Part shown: one piece after another, positions 43,293 to 53,880 of the stretch
Numbering within the stretch: position 1 is the stretch's first letter
Layout: every line of letters starts with the position of its first letter
From: Limanda limanda
Lineage: Eukaryota > Chordata > Actinopteri > Pleuronectiformes > Pleuronectidae
Length of the DNA: 64,000 nucleotides
Assembly: GCF_963576545.1 (NCBI RefSeq)
Contig: NC_083646.1
Coordinates: 28,959,027-29,023,026 of the forward strand
Reading direction: 5' to 3'
The notes under the pieces: model-generated
Told to the model about the DNA's origin: nothing
Databases searched by the model: none
The model's input: only the letters and a program-made list of their open reading frames with translations
Position numbers and translations under genes: made by a program

Positions 43293-43994
43293 TAGGGGTG
43301 TCACGATACCAAAAATTCAGTAGTCGGTGCCAATACCAGTAAAATAATACGATTCTCTATGCCAATTTCGATACCACGGTAAAAAAAAAGTGCATTATTT
43401 GGATGTTGTTAATGTCATATACGGTAGTTCCATGTGCTTGCGCTGCGCATATACTGAGGGTTATACGGTAGTTGCGGACGCATGTGAGTGACGCTTTGTT
43501 GTGAGACACGTTATGCATTAAATGATAATACCGCGGTCATCTGCCTCCCGCCGGGTTTACACCGGACGCTGAAGCGACGCATAAGCGCAGTGCCAAGCCT
43601 TAAATAACAGCTGGCTCCCATCCACTCCCATGCGCCGCTTCAGCTTCCGGTGTAAACAACCAAGCGACGCGGTAGGGATTAGCGCGGCGCGGCGGCGTTG
43701 CTTCTGTGTCCGGTGTAAACCCGGCGTCAAACCCAAAGTTCTTCCATACACGACTCTTTGTGCCTTTTTAATAAACAAGTAGAGGTGGGGCGAACGCTGC
43801 AGCCGCAGTTGCCGTCTTGGTTTTCTGAATGTAAACGTCGACTGGCGCAGCACTGATGCTAATGCTAAGTTGCTAACAGCTGCTGGCATCGAAGCTGACG
43901 GTGCCTACGGTGCTTCAAAAACTTGGGCATCGGCATCGTTTTGATATCTTAGTATCGAAAGGTATCGTAGGTATCGGTTCTCGTGACATCCCTA
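43293..43994 (+). mobile_element. hAT MITE with perfect 8-bp TSD
   Basis: Starts TAGGGGTGTCACGATACC, ends TCTCGTGACATCCCTA, and is flanked by GTGAAATG at 43285-43292 and 43995-44002. ATCG-rich subterminal repeats. It holds a nested inverted-repeat element at 43549-43726. No transposase. Confidence 0.93.
43549..43726. mobile_element. Nested 178-bp GC-rich foldback element
   Basis: Perfect 19-bp inverted termini CGCCGGGTTTACACCGGAC at 43549-43567 and 43708-43726, inside the hAT MITE. The interior repeats GCGACGC and GGTGTAAAC motifs. Class unknown; no clear TSD. Confidence 0.8.
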
Positions 43995-44002
43995 GTGAAA
44001 TG

Positions 44003-44521
44003 GTACATTGTGGTACCAAAGGCTTGTTGACAATGCATTGCCTCGTGAATAAATTGAAAAAGTGTTTCCCTCACATGTGCTTACAAATTATAATTTCTTA
44101 TATGATTGAGATGCAATGACACAAAAAAATAAGTGAAAACATTTAGGATACTTAAATTATAGCCTACACATGCACACCATTTGATACTGCCCGTTACTCA
44201 TTAATTATGAATTAAGATACTTGCACTTTGGCATTGTACATGTATGATGCTACCGTGTTAAGTATTTATTTACAATATTTTCAGCAGCAACAATCAGGAT
44301 AAAATACAAAAAATCCTATTAAGTGCTAATTATTATTTCTCATTACAATTTCTCTCAAAAGCTAAGCCACACTAAGTGAAAATGAGATCCAATTGATCTT
44401 TCTCACCTTATTGGATTCATACATTTTTTACCCCCTCTTTCTAAACAGTGAATGTCTGTGTGTGAGTGAGAAATAATATCATCCTGCAGTCCTGATGCAT
44501 GTCTCTTCTTTTGTTCTTAAG
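44003..44521. other. ppp1r35 intron, nothing further recognised
   Basis: AT-rich intronic sequence ending in the acceptor TTTTGTTCTTAAG. Confidence 0.5.
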
Positions 44522-44579
44522 GTGTGTTTTGGAGAGTCAGTGGTCGTCAGAGATGCCCCACAGACGCAGCCCATTAGAG
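44522..44579 (+). CDS. ppp1r35: ppp1r35 exon with PP1-docking motif
   Basis: Joined to the exon ending at 41167, the frame reads KNKEQ/VCFGESVVVRDAPQTQPIR. The QVCF created at the junction fits the RVxF-type PP1-docking motif and aligns with the basic-QVRF site of mammalian PPP1R35. Donor choice is uncertain: GAG/GTCAGC after 44579 is preferred because it keeps linker length close to mammals, but ATG/GTAATG after 44609 and GAG/GTAAAA after 44621 leave the same phase. Confidence 0.65.
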
Positions 44580-45344
44580 GTCAGCTGTGGAGGAGAGGAT
44601 GTTACCATGGTAATGTTAGAGGTAAAATTGACCCTGGGCGTGGCAAGAAAAAAGCCTTCGTCCTGCTCCAACATTGTGTGCAAGTACTGCTCTTTCAGGG
44701 CTTACTCGAGTCAAAAAAGGCACTCATTCACTGGGAAACAGGACAATTTTGTATCCAATCAGCCCCAAAATTCTGTCACATGATCAGAGTCTAGGCCTGA
44801 ACAGCTATATATGTGATTAGTGGGCATGGTACGGCATTGCGTGACAGATACAAGAAGTGAAGCATTTCGCCCAGTCCACGACTACTGTCTCCAGCGGCCG
44901 CATCAGGTCCTGAGTGCCCTGGCCTTCTCACACATTACACATTGTTTGTATAATTTTACTTGATAGTATTGTTAAAGCTGGCCTTTATCTTGTTGCCATT
45001 AGTGCTTGAGACAAAACTAAAGTTGTGTATATATCTGTGCAATTCAAGTTTTTTGTTTATTGTTCTTTAGTAGCATACAAACATGACCCACATAAATACT
45101 AAAAGAAACAATATGTGCTTTGCTCGTCTATCTGCTCCCTGTAGACCAGACATGTAAACTCATCTTCCGGCCCGTGGTAGTTATATCCGTCCCACGATAA
45201 AATATCATATGTCCATCTTAACTGGCCCGCCGGTAAATAAGACGCAAACTTGCAATGCCCAGCTATACTTACACGAAGCGAACAAGTAATCCTCTCCACT
45301 CCACTCATTCGCAGAGTATTTGATGATATTAAATATTGAGGAAG

Positions 45345-45720
45345 GGCGGCTGTGGCTGGTCCTCCAGTGGTCATCCTCCAACCTGAAGGTCGGTGGTTCG
45401 ATCCCCAGTCTGACCCATTTGCATGCCGAAGTGTCCTTGGGAAAGATGCTGAACCCTGAATGGCCCCCCCATGGAATAACAAAGTGCTGCGATTAGATCA
45501 GACATGGGCAAAGTACGGCCCGCGGGCCGTATACGGCCCGTTGGGCTTTTTAATCCGACCCGCCGAACTTGTCCAAATATGGCCCTCGAGTCAAAAAGTT
45601 TGCCCACCTCTGGATTAGATGCACTGTATGAATGTGTTTGTCAATGGGTGAATGTAAAACTGTACTGTAAAGCGCTTTGAGTGGTCATCAAGACTAGAAA
45701 AGCGCATATAAATACAAAAC
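45345..45720 (+). mobile_element. tRNA-derived SINE, second copy, with hAT insertion
   Basis: Same family as 42935-43210: GGTGGTTCGATCCCCAGTCT, GCCGAAGTGTCCTTGGGAAA, GTAAAGCGCTTTGAGTGGTC. Interrupted by the 114-bp hAT at 45499-45612. Just after its end (45722-45775) the tail is present again in inverted orientation, giving a palindrome. Confidence 0.85.
45499..45612 (+). mobile_element. 114-bp hAT mini-element with perfect TSD
   Basis: CAGACATGGGCAAAGTACGG ... TTTGCCCACCTCTG, the same ends as the 922-bp element at 20587, flanked by GATTAGAT at 45491-45498 and 45613-45620. Almost only the two terminal regions remain. Confidence 0.95.
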
Positions 45721-45791
45721 CATTTAAATGGTAAATGGATTTGTATTTATATAGCGCTTTTCTAGTCTGATGAAGACTCATAGATTTGAAG

Positions 45792-46306
45792 ACTCAAACC
45801 ATACAAACTGTCATGTTGTACTGTATTTAATAGAGGTTTACTTTACTGTAAAGTAAGTGTAAATGTAAAGTGAAAATAACAAAACCAGTCATTATGACTT
45901 GTGAACAAATATAATTCACATCTTTCTATACTAAAAACACAGAGTGTTCATTTCTCCGGGAGACAGTGAACGTCCCTCGCATCTCCAGCGCTCCTCTAAT
46001 GAGCCATTGCAGGTCTCGTGAAAATTTTTCCAAAGACTCGTACCCGAAGACCCAGTCGGGAAATGAACGAATCATTTCTGCTTCCTTGACTGAGCCTATG
46101 GAACAGTCCCGATGCGCAGTGAACCTGAGTGACTGTGAGACAGAGAGCTGTTCTGTGAGTGAGAGAGCAGAGCCGTGTGTGACTGGAGGAGCGCTGTGAC
46201 GCTGTGTGAGGATTTTCATTCAGTCCGAGCACAGATAATGACTCCGATTACTCGTATTATACTCGTAATCGGCAAAAGTGCTTTATCCGTATCCGGCTCA
46301 TCTCTA
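45792..46306 (-). mobile_element. hAT element, truncated (family of 2937-3721)
   Basis: Reads from AAACCATACAAACTGTCATG to GGCTCATCTCTA, matching the 48960-49494 part of the copy at 48480-49494 with few differences. Its other half is missing where it meets the SINE tail. Confidence 0.8.
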
Positions 46307-46465
46307 GTTTCACCCACCTGAAAAAAAAACAACCTGCAATATTTGTAAGGCAGAACTTGCTTTCCATGGAAGCAGGACACAAACATTTGAAGAGGAAGCA
46401 CGTTTGACATCGTCATGTAGCCCAAAAGTTGTGAGCAGGCAATTTATTGAAAACAACAATTTAAC
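46307..46465 (+). pseudogene. Possible BED-finger fragment of a hAT transposase
   Basis: One frame reads TCNICKAELAFHGSRT and a shifted frame HLKRKHV, together resembling a C2H2-type BED finger. Too short for a firm call. Confidence 0.35.
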
Positions 46466-46472
46466 TGAAGTA

Positions 46473-47500
46473 GGCTGTTCATCAGCTGATCAAAAGTTTA
46501 AGACCACAGCTCAAAAAAAAAAAAAAAAAACTCCTAAAACAGAAATTAAAGTGTCAAAAACTGACTCAGTAATGAGTAGCTCCACCATTATTGTTGATCA
46601 CTCCAAAAATTCGTTTTGGCATGCTTGATGCAAGTGTTTCCAAAAGGCTAGTGCGAATGTTGCGCCAAGTGGTGAAGATGGATTCACGAAGGGCATCCAC
46701 TGTCTGGAACTGAAGTGCATTTTGTAAACTTCCCTTGCCATCCATCCCCAAATGTTCTCAATTGGATTAAGATCAGGGGAACACGCAGGATGGTCCAAAA
46801 GAGTGATGTTATTCTCCTGGAAAAAAGTCTTGGTCAGACGGGCATTGTCAATTGGAGCGTTTTCCTGCTGAAAAACCCAGTCGTTACCACACAGACGAGG
46901 GCCCTCAGTCATGAGGGATGCCCGCTGCAACATCTCCACATAGCCAGCTGCTGTTTGACGCCCCTGCACAACCTGGAGCTCCATTGTTCCATTGAAGGAA
47001 AAAGCACCCCAGATCATGATGGCGCCCCCTCCACTGTGCCGCCTAGAAAACATCTCAGGTGGCATCTCCTTGTCATGCCAGTAACGTTGGAAGCCATCAG
47101 GACCATCAAGGTTACATTTTTTCTCGTCAGAGAATAAAACTTTCTTCCACCTTTGAATGTCCCATGTTTGGTGCTCCCTTGCAAAGTCTAAACGGGCAAT
47201 TTTGTGGCTTTGAAGGAGACGTGGCCTTTGAAGACGTTTCTTGTTTTTGAAGCCCTTCCTTCGCAGATGCCGTCTGATGGTTATTGGGCTGCAGTCAGCA
47301 CCAGTAATGGCCTTAATTTGGGACAAGGATCGTTCTGTGTCTTGAAGGACAGCCATTCGGATCCTCAGGCTCAGTGCCGGTGAGATTTTTTTGTTCCATA
47401 ACCCTGATGATCTTTTAAGAAATGCAAAATGACTGTCTTACTGCGTCCAACCTCAGCGGCGATGGCACGTTGTGAGAGGCCTTGTTTATGCAGTTCAACA
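46473..47500 (-). pseudogene. Tc1-like transposon, 5'-truncated, mutated Asp
   Basis: The minus strand encodes an HTH region ([18 protein letters not shown], broken) and a frame from 47356 to 46598: FSDEKK (first Asp), [37 protein letters not shown]. Where Tc1 has QQDNAPIH this copy has QQENAPID, so the second catalytic Asp is Glu and the conserved His is Asp; spacing to the final Glu is 34. The terminus ATCAGCTGATCAAAAGTTTA lies near 46480; the other end is missing at the junction with the hAT at 47501. Confidence 0.88.
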
Positions 47501-48387
47501 CAATGGGTTCTAAAATTTGACAGAGGGGCCGGGCCAGGAACAGATGAATGGAGTGTTTTAGTGAACTAATATAAATGACATGGAAAAATCATTACATGAA
47601 AGGATTTGGCCTTTACCAAGTAGCAAAGCACTTATTTGCAAGGCCATTTAACAAAAACTCGTCTTCAGAGAAAGGCTTGCTAGCCTTTGCTATTTCGAAT
47701 GCCCCCCAAAAAACATGCCTTGGTAGATGACTCTTTGATCGCTGTTTGTCTGTGAAAAAAAAGTTTGCTGAGTCTGTAAATTACTCGCCAACCTCTGAGC
47801 TGCAGCCACCCGTTCTTGCGTTGACTGCTTGCTAGCGTAGTTAGCATGCTTCGTAGCAAAGTGACGGCTGATGTTGTACTCCATGAAAACTGCGACAGTT
47901 TCTCGACATATCAGGCATACAGCCTTCGATTGGACTTCAGTGAAAAAGTATTTTGTTGTCGACTCCGTGTTAAACACTCGGCACTCATTGTCCACTCTTT
48001 GTTTCCTTGATCCTCTAATTTTACAGAAGGGCTCACAGGGCAAAGGGAAAAGTGAAGGGAGATCATGTGCCTTTTCAAGCCCTATACACCACACTCCCGG
48101 GCAAATTTAATTTAGCTGACGCTTTTATCCAAAGCGACTTACAATAAGTGCATTCAATCCCGAGGGTTCAGACCCAGAACAACAAGAATCAAGAAAGTAT
48201 GATTTCTTCAAAAATAAAGCAAAACTACAAAGTGCTATAAGTACGTGCCATTTAAGTGCTACTAAATTGTTAGTTTAAAAAAAAAAAAATGTTAAGATTA
48301 ATTTTAAAAAAAATGTTTTAAAGTTATTTGGACAAGTTCGGCGGGCCGGATTAAAAAGCCCAACGGGCCGTACTTTGCCCATATCTG
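47501..48387 (-). mobile_element. hAT element (BED type), one end truncated
   Basis: Same family as 20587-21508 in reverse orientation, ending GTACTTTGCCCATATCTG at 48387. The opposite terminus is cut about 40 bp short, at the Tc1 junction near 47500. The minus strand encodes a better-preserved BED finger: VCLICRETV then NISRHFATKHANY with CxxC and HxxxxH, followed by ERVAAAQRLASNLQTQQTFF. The transposase catalytic part is deleted. Confidence 0.88.
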
Positions 48388-48479
48388 GTCTAGAAGGTCG
48401 ATAACATCAACTGGCGGTATGCATTAATTAGTGCGGCAGAATGTAACTTGTCCTATGTTCTAAAAAGGGAAGCGTTTAG

Positions 48480-48677
48480 TAGGGATGAGCGAGTACAGCA
48501 TTATCTGTATCTGTTAACCATATGAATTATCCGTATCCGTACTCGGAGTGGGCGGGGCCTAACCCGGAAGTGGGTGTGATTTAACCCGGAAGTGGGCTGG
48601 TTCAACATAACTTTCTTTTTTAACTTTGAAATTTTTTTATGATTTTTTTATTTTTTTTAAATTTATTTCCACACCAG

Positions 48678-48724
<47 letters not shown>

Positions 48725-49494
48725 TGTGCGTGTGTGTGTGTGTGTGTGTGTGAGTGAGATGTAGCGAGGGACGTTCTCTGTCTCCCGGAGAAATTAACAC
48801 TCTGTGTTTTTAGTATAGAAAGACGTGAATTATATTCGTTCACAAGTCATACAGACTGGTTTTGTTATTTTCACTTTACATTAACACTTAAAGTTTAGTG
48901 CAGTGTAATTGTTTGCCGTGATAATTAAATGCCAGTGTTATAATAAATGACAATTTCAAACCATACAAACTGTCATGTTGTACTGTATTTAATAGAGGTT
49001 TACTTTACTGTAAAGTCAGTGTAAATGTAAAGTGAAAATAACAAAACCAGTCATTATGACTTGTGAACAAATATAATTCACGTCTTTCTATACTAAAAAC
49101 ACAGAGTGTTAATTTCTCCGGGAGACAGTGAACGTCCCTCGTACATCTCCAGCGCTCCTCTACTGAGCCAATGCAGGTCTCGTGAAAAATGTTCCAAAGA
49201 CTCGTACCCGAAGACCCAGTCGGGAAATGAACGAATCATTTCTGCTTCCTTGACTGAGCCTATGGAACAGTCCCGATGCGCAGTGAACCTGAGTGACTGA
49301 GAGACAGAGAGCTGTTCTGTGAGTGAGTGAGCAGAGCCGTGTGTGACGGGAGGAGCGCTGTGACGCTGTGTGAGGATTTTTATTCAGTCCGATCACAGAT
49401 AATGACTCCGATTACTCGTATTATACTCGTGATTGGCAAAAGTGCTTTATCCGTACCGGATACTCGTTTCAGCCGAGTATCCGGCTCATCTCTA
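48480..49494 (-). mobile_element. hAT element with 8-bp TSD and internal palindrome
   Basis: TAGGGATGAGCGAGTACAGC ... CCGGCTCATCTCTA flanked by GCGTTTAG (48472-48479, 49495-49502). Family of 2937-3721. A (GT)n tract at about 48680-48750. The segments at about 48759-48885 and 49030-49147 are inverted copies of each other, so the middle of the element is a large palindrome that the 2937 copy lacks. Confidence 0.93.
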
Positions 49495-49639
49495 GCGTTT
49501 AGTTTAAAAAGGCATAGAGGTATTGGTGTCCGATCTACTGAGTGGGCCACATGGCTGCAGCTGTAGCCATATCATGGATTACGATCTGTGGATCGCGTAT
49601 CAGAGATCGTAATGGTGGTAACTTAAAATGAAAATAAAT

Positions 49640-49980
49640 TAAAGTACAACTACATAAGAATAATTAGACCTTATTGGGCTGCAGGTACCGCCTCATGCTA
49701 CCGGTAGTGTCAAGAACACTAGCAGAACACAAAACTAGAGAAGAATCAATCGGGATGGATAGGGAGAGAGCTATTGTCTGTGGCCACCACATAAACATTC
49801 CCTTTTAGGGGTTGTCTTGCTTTTGCCTCTACATTGTCACTTTAATTTGCACCAAAGCAGGTGAAATTGATTTACAATCACTTGTGCTTCCTAAATGGAA
49901 AGATGAGGTATCTGAAGTTTAACTGACTTGGTGTTATACTGTGACGATTAAGTTCTCTTAATTTTTTAGCAGATTTGTTG
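49640..49980 (-). pseudogene. Tc1-like 5' end fragment
   Basis: Reverse-orientation match to the leader and start of the Tc1 remnant at 5045-5885: GGTACCGCCTCATGCTACC is the complement of the MRRYLQP start and TTAAGTTCTCTTAATTTTTT of the terminal repeat. Truncated. Confidence 0.7.
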
Positions 49981-49984
49981 TGCT

Positions 49985-50910
49985 ATACTTGAGGTAATGG
50001 ATTATACTTAGAGAAAATGTCCCCAAGCAAAGCTCTGAAGCATAAATCTGTTAAATCCAAAAATGTGTAATGGAATAATAAGTTTTCATTTTGAACTGGA
50101 GGCAGTACTGTAATAATAGTAAATGCTCTTTACTCATATCAAGTAAGTATGGCTGATAGGACTTGATTTTTCAATCCCTGTGGTAATTGAAGGGCAGGTA
50201 CATAATTTGGGTCATCAGGTGGGCACCCTACTTCATAGATGTTTCGTTGATGAGCCCACAAAATCTCAGGAGGGCTCAACAGGGATACCTGGCATCCCAG
50301 GTACACACACCTCAGTTGGGTACCCTCCTGTATTAATCTTGCAGCCCAGTTGTTGTGCTTCCATTTGATCCAAAGCCAATTGCTGCTTTTTTTCTGGTGT
50401 ATTTCACAAGGATCTGGTTGCTTGATGGAGGGGGCGACCCCTCACACAGAAGGCTGTGTATTGATGTACCCACAAGTCCCCTGCGTTCCACTTCTCCAGG
50501 GAAAATATGGGTGTTCCAGCCATTCTGGGCAGCTTTAGTTGCTCATTCTGAATGCTTGGATTTTTTTCTCTCATAGGCTACCTCAAGACCATCTTACCAT
50601 GTTACTGTCAATTCCACAATATATGCCAGCTTGGCTGTTGTGGACAATACAACCATGTCTGGTCAGAATGTTGTAACCATAATGTCTTGAGGGAACACAA
50701 GCTTATTTCAAAGTCCAGCTCCATCTTCCCATCTCTAGCAGACTTCAGAATGCTAGCATCCTTTGATATAATGTGATGCTCTGGTACAAATTGTGTGAAG
50801 TGCATATGTTATTATATTTCCTGATGATGTTTTTAGGAAAGACTTTGTGGTGGTTTGTCTCTGTTCCAATATTGCTGCCAACTGTCTTAGGCTTTTGAGA
50901 TTAACAGCAC
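49985..50910. other. ppp1r35 intron, no feature recognised
   Basis: No family motif seen in either strand. Open frames here do not resemble known proteins. Confidence 0.35.
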
Positions 50911-50929
50911 ACTGGGGGGGGGGGGGGGT

Positions 50930-51227
50930 GGAGGTCCTCGTCAGGTGGCGCCTCACGGAGTCGCTGGTGCGGGGGCTTTTTTTCCTTTTCTTGGGACCGC
51001 GGGTTGGTGTCCGTCGCCAGTGCGGAAGGCGGGCCGTTGGAGGGGACCGGGTACGGCGGCAGCGACTCTGGACGCGTGTCGGGCCCTTCTCGCGGATCAC
51101 CTCAGCTACGGCGCCCGCTGGGGGAACCCTCCGTTCGCGCGGGGGGCCTCCCTCCAGCGGTGCGCCTCGGCTGGCGCCTAGCAGCTGACTTAATCTGGTG
51201 CGGACCAGGGGAATCCGACTGTTTAAT
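50930..51227 (+). rRNA. Fragment of 28S rDNA (not a functional gene)
   Basis: GC-rich island ending CTGGTGCGGACCAGGGGAAT then CCGACTGTTTAATTA, a highly conserved 28S rRNA sequence, preceded by GGCTGGCGCCTAGCAGC and by TACGGCGGCAGCGACTCTGG, TCAGCTACGGCGCC and other blocks in the order found in 28S expansion-segment sequence. Plus strand. The 28S continuation after TTTAATTA is absent: instead a hAT-type end follows. The left limit is uncertain; a 15-bp poly(G) precedes it at 50914-50928. Confidence 0.8.
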
Positions 51228-51319
51228 TAGTATCGGTATCGGATCGGTATCGGCCGATACTAAACCTCAGATATCGGTATCGGTATCGGAGGTGAAAAAA
51301 GCGGATCGGTGCATCCCTA
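51228..51319. repeat. hAT-like right end joined to the 28S fragment
   Basis: TATCGGTATCGG repeats ending CGGATCGGTGCATCCCTA, the complement of the TAGGGATGCACCGAT terminus seen in many hAT elements. The left terminus was not found. Confidence 0.55.
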
Positions 51320-51656
51320 GTCAAGGTATACAAAAGTATGTTCCAAAAAGCAAATTTTCCAATATATATCCTTAAATAATGACAGACAGACATTCTTAAG
51401 CTCATATTCATCATAATTTAGACAAAATGATTCATCCTCTGAAGTCAGAAAAATTATTCAGAAAAGTGGTCCTCTATATGAAAGTAAGGTAACTTTCTAT
51501 TAAGTTGGGCTTTTTGTCTTTCTTGGAGAATGTATTCTATTTATTTGTATTTTTCCTCCGAAATCAGACAGATTTCTGTGGTCATTGAATAATTGAACGA
51601 TGAATTAAAAAAATTCTTCCTCTCTTCTGCTTGATACAAAGCCCTTAGGCAGTCAG

Positions 51657-51757
51657 TGGAGCCTACAGCTGAAACATCAAATCAGGAACTTGACTGCCTG
51701 GAGATGGTGGAGTTAAACACGACTCTGGCTCTGAAGGCAGAGTTTCATAGACTGCAG
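51657..51757 (+). CDS. ppp1r35: ppp1r35 exon, start of the conserved C-terminal domain
   Basis: Reads EPTAETSNQELDCLEMVE then LNTTLALKAEFHRLQ, matching the beginning of the PPP1R35 C-terminal domain (LKSSLALGLEL in mammals). Donor CTGCAG/GTCAAC after 51757. Three acceptor AGs lie close together (51648, 51652, 51656); only the last keeps phase with the preferred upstream exon, so the start is set at 51657. Confidence 0.8.
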
Positions 51758-51836
51758 GTCAACACTGTTTATCACTTAATCATCACTGAGATCCTTCACA
51801 TTTTGTTACTATAGTAACATGTTTCTTGACCTGCAG

Positions 51837-51927
51837 GCTGTGGAGTTTAATTTCCAGAACGCCATCCAAGAGACTGTGTATAGGTCAGAGAGGACTAAGA
51901 ACTTGATCAACGCAAGAGCTACTAAAG
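51837..51927 (+). CDS. ppp1r35: ppp1r35 exon, C-terminal domain middle
   Basis: AVEFNFQNAIQETVYRSERT then KNLINARATK between CCTGCAG (51836) and AAAG/GTAATA (51927). The preceding intron is only 79 bp. It corresponds to the helix FDAAKAVEEQLRKS in mammalian PPP1R35. Ends with one base of the next codon. Confidence 0.9.
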
Positions 51928-51987
51928 GTAATACACATGACCACACAATGGATGCTTGTCATTTGCCTTATTTCATGTCTTCTTGTA

Positions 51988-52281
51988 GGGTTGGACAATG
52001 TGACTTCAGATCAATATCATGATTATTTCAAACTTTTACCTCGATAACGATTAATTAATGATTATTTTATGCCCCGGCTCCTGCCTTGACCAATGAGATA
52101 AGAGATGAGTGCCAGTATGTTAACTATCACAAACGTCAATATAGGGCACTCACCGGTGATGGGTAGCTAACAGTTAGCTAGCATGGCTGAGCTCCATAAA
52201 AGAAGGTGAACACATACAATTGCCATTCAGAATAAGAAGAGGAATTTATTTCCACCTTGGTGAAAGACAAAGGCGTATGTG
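51988..52281 (+). repeat. hAT-like left end with short coding start
   Basis: TAGGGTTGGACAATGTGACT begins a hAT-type end followed by CGATAACGATTAATTAATGA repeats and an ATG (near 52183; MAELHKRR). It is cut by the Tc1 element at 52284. Confidence 0.4.
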
Positions 52282-52283
52282 TA

Positions 52284-53878
52284 TAGGGGGTAAAATAAGT
52301 GTTGAACCATTTTTCTGAGTAAATATATTTCTAAAGGTGCTATTGACATGACATTTTCACCGGATGTCGATAACAGCCCAAGTTATGTTTGGTTTTCTTT
52401 GTTAAGAAAACCAAGCAAATGAGTTCAGAAATTAAGTTATGTGTAATACAATGGAATGACACAGAGAACAGGTATTTAACACATGAAGAAATGGAGGTGC
52501 AAAAAGGGATGGCAAGCCAAGACACCAGCTGAAATCTATCAGTAATTAGAAAGCAATCCTGCCCCGTCAGTGCAAAATAATATCAGCTGGTTTAGTCCCA
52601 ACTAATGGCCTATAAAAATGTGTCTCATTACCAAGGTGTCACATGAAACATCTCATGATGGGTAAAAGCAAAGAGCTCTCTCAAGACCTTCGCAACTTTA
52701 TTGTTGAAAAATATACTGATGGCATTGGTTACAGAAGGATTTCTAAACTTCTGAATGTTCCAGTGAGCACTGTTTGGGCCATAATCCAGAAGTGGAAAGA
52801 ACATAATTTCACCATAAACCAGCCACGAAAAGGTGCTCCTCGCAGGATTTCTGACAAAGGAGTGAAAGGAATTATCAGAAGAGTTGTACAAGAGCCAAGG
52901 ACCACTTGTCGAGGGCTTCAGAAAGACCTGGACTTAGCAGGTACAATTGTTTCAAGGAAAACAATAAGTAATGCACTCAGCCGCCGTGGCCTGAATGCCG
53001 ATCACCATGCAAGACTTCATTGCTGAAGAACAAGCATGTTGAAGCTCGTTTAAAGTTTGCTGCACAACATTTGGACAAGCCTGTGAAATACTGGTAAAAT
53101 ATAGTCTGGTCAGATGAGACAAAAATTGAACTCTTTGGATGCACCATGATTGGAGGTCAAATGGCACTGCACATCACCCCAAAAACACCATACCAACAGT
53201 GAAGGTTGGAGGTGGGAACATCATGGTGTGGGGCTGTTTTTCACCTGCAAACTTCATATAATTGAAGGAAGGATGAATGGAAAATGGTGCAGAGACAGTC
53301 TTGTTAAAAATCTGCTGCCATCTACCAAGATGATGAAGATGAAACGAGGGTGGACATTTCAGCAAGACAATGATCCCAACCACAGAGCCAGGCAAACTTC
53401 AATTGGTTTCAGATAAAGAAAATAAAGCTGCTAGAATGGCCTAGCCAATCACCTGACTTGAATTCGATAGAAAATCTATGGAAAGAACTAAAGATCAGAG
53501 TTCATAGAAGAGGCCCACGGAACCGTCAAGATTTGAAGACTGTTTTGTGTGGAAGAATGGGCAAAAATCACACCTGAGCAATGCATGCGACTAGTTTCTT
53601 CATACAGGAGGGGTCTTGAAGCTGTCATTACCAACAAAGGCTTTTGTATAAGGTATTAAATACATTTCAGTAAGCGTGTTCAAAACTTTTTCCCTGTCAT
53701 TCCATTTTATAACACATAACTTAATTTCGGAGCTAATTTGTTTTTAGTTTTCTTTGTATGTATGGATTACTTGGGGTGTCACCAACATCTGGTGAAAATT
53801 TCATGTCGATAGCATCTTTAGAAATATATTAACTGAGAAAAATGGTGAGGTGTTCAATACTTAAATTATTACCCGCTG
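52284..53878 (+). mobile_element. Tc1-like transposon with ~200-bp inverted repeats
   Basis: TA flanks at 52282-52283 and 53879-53880. The left GGGTAAAATAAGTGTTGAAC and right GTGTTCAATACTTAAATTAT ends are inverted, and similarity continues about 200 bp inward (TATATTTCTAAAG, CATTTTTCT, ATTAAGTTATGTGT blocks), an IR/DR-like structure. 1595 bp. Confidence 0.92.
52643..53660 (+). pseudogene. Tc1-like transposase, multiply frameshifted
   Basis: The first part is open: MGKSKELSQDLRNFIVEKYT, an HTH (YRRISKLLNVPVSTVWAIIQ) and RKGAPRRISDKG. The rest lies in changing frames: [12 protein letters not shown] (first Asp), [11 protein letters not shown] (second Asp) and [15 protein letters not shown] (Glu). 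Several stops and at least four frame changes disable it. Confidence 0.85.
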
Positions 53879-53880
53879 TA

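Noticed and set aside
43557..43889. 110-residue minus-strand open frame
   Set aside because: Lies across a nested inverted-repeat element inside a MITE; coding is incidental.
50847..51375. Three overlapping open frames of 78-123 residues
   Set aside because: They are GC-rich translations of a 28S rDNA fragment and a hAT end.
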